Assembly: GCA_009919985.1 (NCBI GenBank)
Contig: RGAX01000044.1
Span: 1 to 16,194, forward strand
Reading direction: 5' to 3'
From: Opitutaceae bacterium
Lineage (GTDB): Bacteria > Verrucomicrobiota > Verrucomicrobiia > Opitutales > Opitutaceae
Length of the DNA: 16,194 nt
Both the position numbers and the translations under genes were made by a program. Each line of letters starts with the position of its first letter. Position 1 is the first letter of the stretch. The notes under the pieces were generated by a model. That model saw only the letters and a list, made by a program, of their open reading frames with translations. It was not told where the DNA came from and made no database searches. Below, in pieces: positions 1 through 7,246 of this stretch.

Positions 1-1547
1 GAAAGCAACGTGCCGCTCGGCTTGTCGTCTACGCGCACGAGCAAGCCGAAACTCTCAGCGCCATGACGGAGCATCGCTACAGGCGGACCAAGGACGAGAT
101 CGAGGCCGTTAATACTCGTTGCCGGGCCGTACGGGCCCGCGACTGCTACGGTCGAGGCTGGGGCAACGTGCAAACGGCTTTGGCGCTCGCTACGTTCAGG
201 CGGGAGCGGCGTAAGCTGCGGCGCCGAGGCCAGCCATGCGGCGAAGTCGGCTTCAGCTTGTTTGGTACGGGCTGCGAGTGAGGACTTAGTCGCAGTAATT
301 TCACTTTGCAAGACGGGCCAGCGTTCGCGGTCGGACTTGGCCGGCACAAAGAGGCTGGGCGGAGTGTCAGAGATATTCCCGTCCATCGCCGGCATCGTGT
401 TGTTGCGAAAAAATGCCGTAAGCGAATAAAAATCCTTGGTCGTGATGGGGTCGAATTTATGATCGTGGCAGGCCGCACACCCGGTCGTGAGACCCAGCCA
501 CACCGTGGACATCGTCTCGACGCGGTCCTTAGCGTAAATGGCTTCATACTCGGCGGCGATCGCGCCGCCCTCACTCGTCGTCGGGAGGCAGCGGTTGAAA
601 CCGGAGGCGACCTTCTGATCAAGTGTCGCATTGGGCAAAAGATCACCGGCGATCTGCTCAATGGTAAATTGGTCAAAGGGCAGATTATTTTTAAACGCAT
701 CCGTCACCCAGTCGCGGTAGGGCCAGATCGATCGATAGTTGTCGATGTGAATGCCGTGCGTATCAGCGTAGCGCACGGCGTCGAGCCATTGACGAGAAAA
801 ATGCTCCGCGGAGGCATCCGTCGTGAGCAAGCGATCAACTGCACGATCATACGCGGCCGGCGATGGGTCGCGCAGGAACGCAGCGATTTCTTCAGTTGTT
901 GGCGGCAGGCCCGTCAGATCCAGCGTAACACGCCGCAGCAGCCGAGCGGGATCTTCGACAGCTGCGGGCTTTAAACCTGCTGCGACCAGATTTGCAGCGA
1001 CAAAGGAATCGATAGGATTCCGGACCCCGTTTGCAACGACACCCGATGAGGTTGGTACCACGGGGCGAGTCGGAGCGAGAAACGACCAGTGCTCTTGATA
1101 CTCGGCGCCTTCAGTGATCCAACGTTTGAGCAAAGCGATTTCGGCCGGCTTGAGGGTTTTATGCGACTCGGGCGGCGGCATGATTTCGTCCGCGTCGTTG
1201 GATAAAATTCGTTCAACCAGTAGACTGACTTCGGGACGGCCTGGAATAATCGCCGCCTCGTGGTCACCTCGCTCCACGGTCGCAAATTGAAAACGATCGA
1301 GGCGCAGCTTCGCCTTGCGCGTGCTCGAATCAGGCCCGTGGCACGAGAAACAATTTTCGGCGAGGATGGGTTGGATGTGCTCGTTGAAAGAAAGCTTGGC
1401 CCCGTTCGACGGCGTCGAAGAAACGACGGCGACCGCTCCGCCCGACTCGGGCGCAGACGCAGGAGTAGAACTCGAGCTATATCCGATTTGGGATAACAAA
1501 ACCAAGCCGGCTAAAACCGTAGCACCTGACAGGAAAATTCGACGCAT
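1..1547 (-). CDS. PSCyt1-DUF1549 exported cytochrome, module C (3' end missing)
   Basis: Partial gene: an ATG at 1547 opens a frame of 515 codons with no stop before base 1, so the C-terminal part lies outside the window. Residues 1-24 look like a Sec signal (MRR followed by a hydrophobic stretch). A PSCyt1 cytochrome domain follows, with haem motif CFSCH (66-70) and a likely axial Met in IMPPP (Met123). DUF1549 spans about 177-390 and carries the family signatures LDLTGLPPT, RQWLDAVRYADT, WPYRDWV and a second CxxCH in CAACHDHKFDP (357-367). The last visible residues (about 465-515) resemble the start of a LamG/concanavalin-like domain; that is inference. Complete relatives end in DUF1553 and often sit next to DUF1501. 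The function of the family is unproven; periplasmic redox or polysaccharide-related roles are guesses. The start is 180 bp downstream of parC, past a hairpin, so it probably has its own promoter. No Shine-Dalgarno is visible. Confidence 0.93.
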   Translation of the reverse strand, partial: MRRIFLSGATVLAGLVLLSQIGYSSSSTPASAPESGGAVAVVSSTPSNGAKLSFNEHIQPILAENCFSCHGPDSSTRKAKLRLDRFQFATVERGDHEAAIIPGRPEVSLLVERILSNDADEIMPPPESHKTLKPAEIALLKRWITEGAEYQEHWSFLAPTRPVVPTSSGVVANGVRNPIDSFVAANLVAAGLKPAAVEDPARLLRRVTLDLTGLPPTTEEIAAFLRDPSPAAYDRAVDRLLTTDASAEHFSRQWLDAVRYADTHGIHIDNYRSIWPYRDWVTDAFKNNLPFDQFTIEQIAGDLLPNATLDQKVASGFNRCLPTTSEGGAIAAEYEAIYAKDRVETMSTVWLGLTTGCAACHDHKFDPITTKDFYSLTAFFRNNTMPAMDGNISDTPPSLFVPAKSDRERWPVLQSEITATKSSLAARTKQAEADFAAWLASAPQLTPLPPERSERQSRLHVAPASTVAVAGPYGPATSINGLDLVLGPPVAMLRHGAESFGLLVRVDDKPSGTLL

Positions 1548-1585
1548 AGGGGTAAACGTGGAGACTAAGAAAGAGATCAATCTAA

Positions 1586-1599
1586 CGTGCCAAAGCACG
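1586..1599. repeat. Small inverted repeat upstream of module C cytochrome
   Basis: CGTGC and GCACG arms of 5 bp are separated by 4 nt, about 40 bp upstream of the module C cytochrome start. It could be an operator or a leader hairpin, or chance. Just upstream on the minus strand (1612-1607) is TGTAAT, which matches five of six bases of a sigma-70 -10 box but has no convincing -35 box. Confidence 0.25.
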
Positions 1600-1680
1600 G
1601 CTGTCTATTACAGGAACGACATTTATTGGTGCACCACCGGCAAAGCTCACCACTGAAGAGACCTACGCGAAAGTTAACTG

Positions 1681-1717
1681 GCGGCTGGGTCAACCCGCAT
1701 CCTGTAGACCCAGCCGC
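1681..1717 (-). terminator. Hairpin after parC, probable terminator
   Basis: GCGGCTGGGT (1681-1690) and ACCCAGCCGC (1708-1717) form a perfect 10-bp GC-rich stem with a 17-nt loop, starting 11 bp after the parC stop codon. Its position between convergently ordered same-strand genes suits a terminator for the parE-parC transcript. On the minus strand the stem is followed by CAGTTAACTTT rather than a clean T-run, so Rho-independent termination would be weak. An alternative shorter hairpin inside it pairs GGGT with ACCC. Confidence 0.45.
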
Positions 1718-1727
1718 GAAATTATAA

Positions 1728-3818
1728 TCAGTTGAGCCGCTTTACGCTCTTCACGGCCCACTTGCTCACAGTAAGGCCTTTGGCGCTGCGGTTGCTCACC
1801 GGCAAAGGCGTGAGATCGAAGTCGAGTTCGCGAATGCGCGCTCCGCCACGACCATCGAGTGAAACATGCAGTGTTTTAGGCATGGCTTTCTCCGTGGGGC
1901 TGACTTCGAGGTAGATCACCTTGGAACCCTCACTGGGGACCAGTGGGTACAATTTATCGCGCGAGAATCCGCCAATTTGGAATCGCTTAGCGAAGGCTTT
2001 GCCCGAAGCGCCGTCCTGATAAACCATGGTGTAAAAATTCTTGTCCCCGTCAGCGGGCAGGATCGCGCATTGGATAATATCGCGCCCCATAAACACTTTA
2101 TCGGCGACCTTGGTAACCTTGAGCGAGCCATCGGCCATCAAGCACAGTACGCTGTCGAGCACGGAGCATTCCTGGACAAACTCGTGCTGACGCCAGTTCA
2201 GGCCGATGAAACCTTCCTCGCGATTGACGTAGAGGCGTTGATTTACGGAGACAACCTGAGCGGCGTTGATCTGTTCGATCTCGTCGTAGGTGGTGCGGCG
2301 CTTGTGGCCTTTGCCGTATTTTTCATGCAAGGTCTCGAACCACTTCACGGCATATTCAGTGAGATTTTTGAGGTGATGTTTCACCTCTTTCATCTCGGCC
2401 TCCGTCTTCTTCATGGCCTCGTCGGCTTGGAAACGGTTGTAAGCAGATATGCGCTTAATACGTATTTCGGTCAGACGGGTGATATCTTCGTCGGTAACGT
2501 CGCGGCGGAGTTGCTTGAGGAATGGCTTTAAACCTTCGCGAATCTCGCTGATGACCTCAGCCCACGTTTTTGATTTCTCGATTCGGCGATAGATACGCTC
2601 CTCAATAAAAATGCGCTCCAGGGAGTCCCAATGCCATTGTTGCTCCAACTCACCGAGGCGGATCTCGAGCTCGCGCTTCAAAAGCGTCTTAGTCTTGTCG
2701 ACGCTGCGGCGCAGGATCTCGCGCACGCCTAGAAAATGCGGCTTGTCGTCCTCGATCACGCAGGCAGCCGGCGAGAGCGCCAACTGGCAATTGGTGAACA
2801 CGTAAAGTTGCTGGATGATCTTCTCCGCATCGGCGCCAGCGGGCAGATGCACGAGAATCTCGACGACGTCGGCAGTATTGTCATCGACGTGCTTGATTTT
2901 AATTTTGCCCTTCGCGTTGGCGCCGAGGATCGACTCGATGAGCGACTCGGTCGTCGCTCCGTAAGGTAATTCCGTGATCGCAAGCAGGTACTTCGAGCGC
3001 ACCTCGATCTTGGCACGGACCTTCACTTTACCGCCGCGCTCGCCGTCATTATATTCACTGAAATCAGCGATTCCACCAGTGGGGAAATCAGGATAAATGC
3101 GGAACGTTTTTCCCTGGAGATGATTGATGGCCGCGCGGCACAGATCGTTAAAATTATGCGGCAGAATCTTGGTCGAGAGGCCGACCGCGATGCCTTCGGC
3201 ACCCTCCAGTAACACAATGGGGAACTTTGCGGGAAGCGTGACAGGTTCCTGCGCGCGGCCGTCGTAACTGAGCTGCCATGAGGTGGTCTTTGGGTTGAAG
3301 AGCACGTCCTTGGCAAAGGGAGTGAGTCGGGCCTCGATGTAACGAGGAGCCGCAGCGTCGTCACCGGTGAGAGTGTTGCCGAAGTTTCCCTGTGGCTCGA
3401 TGAGAAACGAGCGTTGGCCGATGCCGACGAGCGCCGCGCCAATCGAAGCATCACCATGCGGATGCAACGACATTGCGCGGCCGACGACGTTAGCAACCTT
3501 GTGAAAACGACCGTCATCCATGTCCCACAACGTGTGGAGAATGCGGCGCTGCACGGGTTTGAGTCCGTCGTCGAGGTGCGGGACGGCGCGATCGAGAATG
3601 ACGTAGCTCGCGTACTCCAGAAACCAGGAGCGGTAATGTTTTACCAGCGGCGCATCGGGAGAATTTTTCTCGGCAATTTTGGGCGGCGCGACAACGAGCT
3701 CGGCGGCAGTAACGTCAGCGCCGGAAGCCGCGGGAAGCACGGGGGCCGCGGGGGCAATATCGCCGGAAAGCGAGAGCTCAGCTTGATCGGAGGTCTTCGG
3801 TACTTTGCGTTTGGGCAT
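1728..3818 (-). CDS. parC: DNA topoisomerase IV subunit A (ParC)
   Basis: 696 aa DNA-cleaving and religating subunit of a type II topoisomerase, cytoplasmic, acting with the adjacent ParE to decatenate and relax DNA. After an Ala/Pro-rich N-terminal tail (about 1-55), the breakage-reunion domain carries LKPVQRRIL (86-94), HPHGD (119-123), and the catalytic Arg159-Tyr160 in the PRYIEARLT context. EGAEGIAVGLSTKILPHN (205-222) matches the conserved GIAVGM/L-type tower segment. A long helical coiled-coil region lies at about 370-500 and a short C-terminal beta region at about 520-696. I see no GyrA-box (QRRGGKG-like), which favours ParC over GyrA. Two quinolone-contact positions are Ala124 and Ala128, in place of the usual Ser and acidic residue. 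The gene starts 53 bp after the parE stop, so the two are likely co-transcribed. The ATG at 3818 has no Shine-Dalgarno. Confidence 0.95.
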   Translation of the reverse strand: MPKRKVPKTSDQAELSLSGDIAPAAPVLPAASGADVTAAELVVAPPKIAEKNSPDAPLVKHYRSWFLEYASYVILDRAVPHLDDGLKPVQRRILHTLWDMDDGRFHKVANVVGRAMSLHPHGDASIGAALVGIGQRSFLIEPQGNFGNTLTGDDAAAPRYIEARLTPFAKDVLFNPKTTSWQLSYDGRAQEPVTLPAKFPIVLLEGAEGIAVGLSTKILPHNFNDLCRAAINHLQGKTFRIYPDFPTGGIADFSEYNDGERGGKVKVRAKIEVRSKYLLAITELPYGATTESLIESILGANAKGKIKIKHVDDNTADVVEILVHLPAGADAEKIIQQLYVFTNCQLALSPAACVIEDDKPHFLGVREILRRSVDKTKTLLKRELEIRLGELEQQWHWDSLERIFIEERIYRRIEKSKTWAEVISEIREGLKPFLKQLRRDVTDEDITRLTEIRIKRISAYNRFQADEAMKKTEAEMKEVKHHLKNLTEYAVKWFETLHEKYGKGHKRRTTYDEIEQINAAQVVSVNQRLYVNREEGFIGLNWRQHEFVQECSVLDSVLCLMADGSLKVTKVADKVFMGRDIIQCAILPADGDKNFYTMVYQDGASGKAFAKRFQIGGFSRDKLYPLVPSEGSKVIYLEVSPTEKAMPKTLHVSLDGRGGARIRELDFDLTPLPVSNRSAKGLTVSKWAVKSVKRLN

Positions 3819-3871
3819 TGCGGGAAAATGTCGCTAAATAATTTTTACGCTAACGTTCGATTCGCAGCGCT

Positions 3872-5713
3872 TCAGGCTACGACCAGGTCTTTTTCCACCT
3901 TAAGATTGCTGATAATGAAGTCCTGACGCTCAGGGGTATTTTTTCCCATGTAGAACGAGAGTAACTCGTCGGTATTGTGCAGGTGATGGAGCGATACGGG
4001 CTCGAGCCGGATGTTTTCACCGATGAAATCTTTGAACTCATTGGCGGAGATTTCACCGAGGCCTTTAAAGCGCGTGATCTCATGGCTGGCGCCGAGTTGG
4101 GCGATAGCGGCTTGTTTTTCCTGCTCGTCGTAACAGTAGATCGTTTTCTTTTTGTTGCGCACCCGAAAGAGCGGCGTCTCAAGAATCGAAAGGTGCCCGC
4201 GAGCGATCAGATCGGGGAAAAATTGCAGGAAAAACGAGAGCAACAGTAGTCGAATGTGCATGCCATCCACATCAGCATCGGTCGCGATGATGACTTTGCC
4301 GTAACGTAGACCGTCGAGTCCTTCTTCAATGTTAAGCGCAGATTGAAGGAGGTGGAATTCTTCGTTCTCGTAGATGACTTTTTTGGAGAGGCCGTACGTG
4401 TTAAGCGGTTTGCCCTTAAGGGCGAAGACGGCCTGCGTCTGCACATCGCGGCAAGCGGTGAGCGAGCCGGCGGCGCTGTCGCCCTCGACGATAAAAAGAC
4501 TGGAGCCTTCGGCGCGCTCGTTCTTGTCGCCAAAGTGGAGGCGACAATCGCGGAGCTTTTTGTTGTGCAGCGAGGCTTTCTTGGCGCGTTCGCGGGCGAG
4601 GTTGCGAATGCCGGCGAGTTCCTTGCGCTCGTGTTCGCTGGCTTGAATCTTTTTGAGAATCGCCTCGGCGGTTACGGGATTTTTATGGAGATAGACGTCG
4701 AGCGTCTGCTGGACAAATTTGCCGATGAAATCCTTCACGCTTGGACCACCTGGGCCCATGTCGGCAGAACCGAGTTTGGTCTTGGTCTGCGATTCAAAGA
4801 CGGGTTCCTGCACGCGTACGGCAATCGCGGCGACGATGGACTGGCGCACATCGGCGGCGTCGAATTCTTTTTTGTAGAAATTGCGCACCGTCTCAACGAC
4901 AGCTTCGCGGAAAGCCTGCTGGTGGGTGCCGCCCATCGTGGTGTGCTGACCGTTGACGAAGGAGAAATATTCTTCGCCGTAGTGGCTGCCGTGCGTCATC
5001 GCAAATTCGATGTCCTCACCCTCAAGATGCAGGATCGGGTACAGCGTATCGCCAGTAAGGTTTTTCGCGAGTAAGTCTTCGAGGCCTTTCTCGGATTTAA
5101 ATGCCTTGCCGTTGAAGGTGAGCGTGAGCCCGCGATTCAAGAAGGCGTAGTTCCAAAGCATGTCCTCGACGAATTCGGGACGAAACTTGAAATCGGCGCC
5201 GAAGAGCGCGGCGTCGGGAATAAACTCAATGAGCGTACCGTTACGCTCAGTGGATTTGATAACTTTGTGATCTTTCTTAAGTTTGCCCTGTGCGAATTCG
5301 ACGAGCTTGGATTCACCTTCGCGGATGGCGGTGGCTCGGTATTCTAAAGCGAGGGCGTTGACGGCCTTTTGGCCGACCCCGTTGAGGCCAACGGCCTTTT
5401 GAAATGTCTCACTGTCGTACTTGGCGCCCGTGTTAATAATCGAAACGCAATCGATGAGTTTACCCAGCGGGATGCCGCGGCCGTAATCGCGCACGAGCAC
5501 GGTACGATCGTTGAGCTCGATTTCGATCTTCTTGCCGTGGCCCATCATGAACTCATCGATCGAGTTATCGATGGTCTCCTTCAGGAGAACGTAAATGCCG
5601 TCCTCGGCGTGCGTGCCGTTGCCGAGCCGGCCGATGTACATGCCGGGACGCAGACGGATGTGCTCGAGGGACGAGAGGGTCTTGATACTGGCTTCGGTGT
5701 AGTTGGACGCCAT
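3872..5713 (-). CDS. parE: DNA topoisomerase IV subunit B (ParE)
   Basis: 613 aa ATPase subunit of the type II topoisomerase, partner of ParC. GHKL ATPase motifs are in order: DNSIDE (49-54, Mg/ATP-binding Asn), DYGRGIP (76-82), GLNGVGQKAVNAL (109-121, ATP lid) and QTK (309-311, transducer lysine). The TOPRIM domain has EGDSAAGS (410-417) and DADVDG (479-484), the metal-binding acidic residues; the usual GLGE motif is at 552-555. Length fits ParE and GyrB forms without a large insertion. GLNGVG rather than GLHGVG, and the pairing with a ParC-like subunit, argue for ParE over GyrB. I chose the ATG at 5713, giving MASNYTEASIKTLSSLEHIR, over an in-frame ATG 45 bp upstream, because homologues start close to this segment. 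The 85-bp gap from the DUF1501 gene shows no strong terminator, so read-through from module B is possible. Confidence 0.95.
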   Translation of the reverse strand: MASNYTEASIKTLSSLEHIRLRPGMYIGRLGNGTHAEDGIYVLLKETIDNSIDEFMMGHGKKIEIELNDRTVLVRDYGRGIPLGKLIDCVSIINTGAKYDSETFQKAVGLNGVGQKAVNALALEYRATAIREGESKLVEFAQGKLKKDHKVIKSTERNGTLIEFIPDAALFGADFKFRPEFVEDMLWNYAFLNRGLTLTFNGKAFKSEKGLEDLLAKNLTGDTLYPILHLEGEDIEFAMTHGSHYGEEYFSFVNGQHTTMGGTHQQAFREAVVETVRNFYKKEFDAADVRQSIVAAIAVRVQEPVFESQTKTKLGSADMGPGGPSVKDFIGKFVQQTLDVYLHKNPVTAEAILKKIQASEHERKELAGIRNLARERAKKASLHNKKLRDCRLHFGDKNERAEGSSLFIVEGDSAAGSLTACRDVQTQAVFALKGKPLNTYGLSKKVIYENEEFHLLQSALNIEEGLDGLRYGKVIIATDADVDGMHIRLLLLSFFLQFFPDLIARGHLSILETPLFRVRNKKKTIYCYDEQEKQAAIAQLGASHEITRFKGLGEISANEFKDFIGENIRLEPVSLHHLHNTDELLSFYMGKNTPERQDFIISNLKVEKDLVVA

Positions 5714-5798
5714 AGGTGAAACGTGCGCCCAGCGTCCGTGCGCAACGAACCGAGACAAGCGAAAATACCCAAAACTACCCGAGGCGAGGTGCGCCGGT

Positions 5799-7244
5799 TT
5801 ACGCCATCAAGCCTTTAACCACTTCACCAGCGATGCCCGTAAGGCGTACATCGAGCCCCTGAAACTTGGTGCTGAGCCGACGGTGATCGACACCCATCAA
5901 GGCGAGCATCGTCGCATGTAAGTCGTGGACGTTGACAGGGTTTTCAACGGCACGGTAGCCGAGTTCATCGGTGGCACCGTAAACCGTTCCGGCTTTCACG
6001 CCACCACCGGCCATGAATACGCTAAAGCCCAGAATATGGTGATCGCGGCCTGTACCCTGCCCCATCGGGGTGCGGCCAAATTCGCCACCCCAGAGAATGA
6101 GCGTATCTTCGAGCATCCCTCGTTGTTTGAGATCCGTGATAAGCGCGGCGGTCGCTTGATCTACGTCTTGCGCGCCGCTTTTCATACCGCCCTCCAAATT
6201 GTCGTGATGATCCCAAGCGCGGTGGTAGAGCTGGATCATGCGCACCCCTCGCTCAGCGAGTCGGCGCGCGAGCAGACAGTTGGAAGCGTAACTGCCGTCG
6301 CCCGGCTCCTTCACGCCGTATAGGTCGAGCATGGCCTGCGGCTCGTTTTTGAAATCGGTGAGATCGGGGACGCTCGTCTGCATTTTGAACGCCAACTCGT
6401 ATTGCGCGATGCGCGTGGCGATCTCGGGATCATGTGTGCCCGCGGCGAGCAATCCATTCATGCGGCGAACTTCTTCGATAACCTGACGCTGCGTGCTCTG
6501 GCAGACGCCCTCGGGATTGCCGACGTAGTGAACGGCGTCCCCGCGAGCTTGAAACTGAATGCCTTGGAAACGACTGGGCAAAACCCCGCTCGACCACTGC
6601 CGCGCGGAAATCGGTTGCTGGCCGGTTTTACCCTGCGAAGTAAGTACAATGAAACCGGGTAAGTCCTGCGTCTCGGCACCAAGACCGTAGAGCAACCACG
6701 AACCCATACTCGGCCGGCCCTTGATGATCGAGCCGGTGTTCATGAACGCATGTGCCGTATCGTGGTTGATCTGCTCGGTCTGCATCGAGCGCACCACGCA
6801 CAAATCATCAGCCACGCGCCCAATGTGCGGGAAAAGGTCGCTGATCTCGATCCCCGCTTGGCCACGTTTACTAAACGACGCGATAGGGCCGCGCGCTTTC
6901 AACACCATATTTTGCAACTGCGCGAGTTGCTGGCCCGCCGTAAACGACGCCGGGAATGGCTGACCATCGAGAGCTTTAAGCTGCGGTTTCCAGTCGAAGG
7001 TCTCAAGCTGCGACGGACCGCCCGCCATGCAGAGGAAAATCACACGTTTGGCGCGCACCGGCATATGAGCCTCACGCAGCGCGCCGTGCCATCCTGGAGG
7101 CGGCGTCGCAGGCGCGTTACTCGCTGCGGAGAGCTTGCTCTGCAACAGCGCGTAGGCGATGCCGCCGAGGCCGTAGGCACTTTGGGTGAGAAAGGTGCGG
7201 CGATTGACGCTTAAGGCGTGCGCGGTGGGATCGTAGGGCGACAT
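5799..7244 (-). CDS. DUF1501 family Tat-exported protein, module B
   Basis: 481 aa member of DUF1501 (alkaline-phosphatase/sulfatase-like superfamily). The N-terminus has a twin-arginine signal (NRRTFLTQ, Arg15-Arg16) followed by a hydrophobic Gly/Ala/Leu stretch, so it is probably exported folded. Family motifs are GGPSQLETFD (75-84), WDHHDN (344-349), GGEFGRTP (386-393) and GRDHH (399-403). These Asp/His residues correspond to likely metal or active-site positions of the superfamily, but no substrate is known. The ATG at 7244 lies 2 bp after the TGA of the upstream cytochrome gene, which points to translational coupling. An ATG 60 bp further upstream is less likely because it would overlap that gene by 58 bp and put 34 residues ahead of the Tat motif. 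The cytochrome next to it is the presumed partner. Confidence 0.92.
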   Translation of the reverse strand: MSPYDPTAHALSVNRRTFLTQSAYGLGGIAYALLQSKLSAASNAPATPPPGWHGALREAHMPVRAKRVIFLCMAGGPSQLETFDWKPQLKALDGQPFPASFTAGQQLAQLQNMVLKARGPIASFSKRGQAGIEISDLFPHIGRVADDLCVVRSMQTEQINHDTAHAFMNTGSIIKGRPSMGSWLLYGLGAETQDLPGFIVLTSQGKTGQQPISARQWSSGVLPSRFQGIQFQARGDAVHYVGNPEGVCQSTQRQVIEEVRRMNGLLAAGTHDPEIATRIAQYELAFKMQTSVPDLTDFKNEPQAMLDLYGVKEPGDGSYASNCLLARRLAERGVRMIQLYHRAWDHHDNLEGGMKSGAQDVDQATAALITDLKQRGMLEDTLILWGGEFGRTPMGQGTGRDHHILGFSVFMAGGGVKAGTVYGATDELGYRAVENPVNVHDLHATMLALMGVDHRRLSTKFQGLDVRLTGIAGEVVKGLMA

Positions 7245-7246
7245 GG

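Noticed and set aside
146..700. 184-codon minus-strand frame starting MRLKIICPL
   Set aside because: It is a shifted frame within the module C cytochrome, whose own frame runs uninterrupted through the region with DUF1549 motifs.
1586..1612. Sigma-54-like TGGCACG upstream of the module C cytochrome
   Set aside because: The -12 element (GC with fixed spacing) is missing; TG or GA stands where GC should be.
4343..5074. Long open frame (243 codons) on the plus strand opposite parE, and similar ones opposite parC (1866-2531, 3414-3926)
   Set aside because: They lie antisense to well-conserved topoisomerase motifs, have unnatural composition for any family I know, and follow from codon bias in a GC-rich gene.
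3872..5713. Naming the pair GyrB/GyrA instead of ParE/ParC
   Set aside because: The A subunit lacks a GyrA-box and has a short C-terminal region, and the B subunit has the GLNGVG form. I keep ParE/ParC, while noting that only a tree would settle it.
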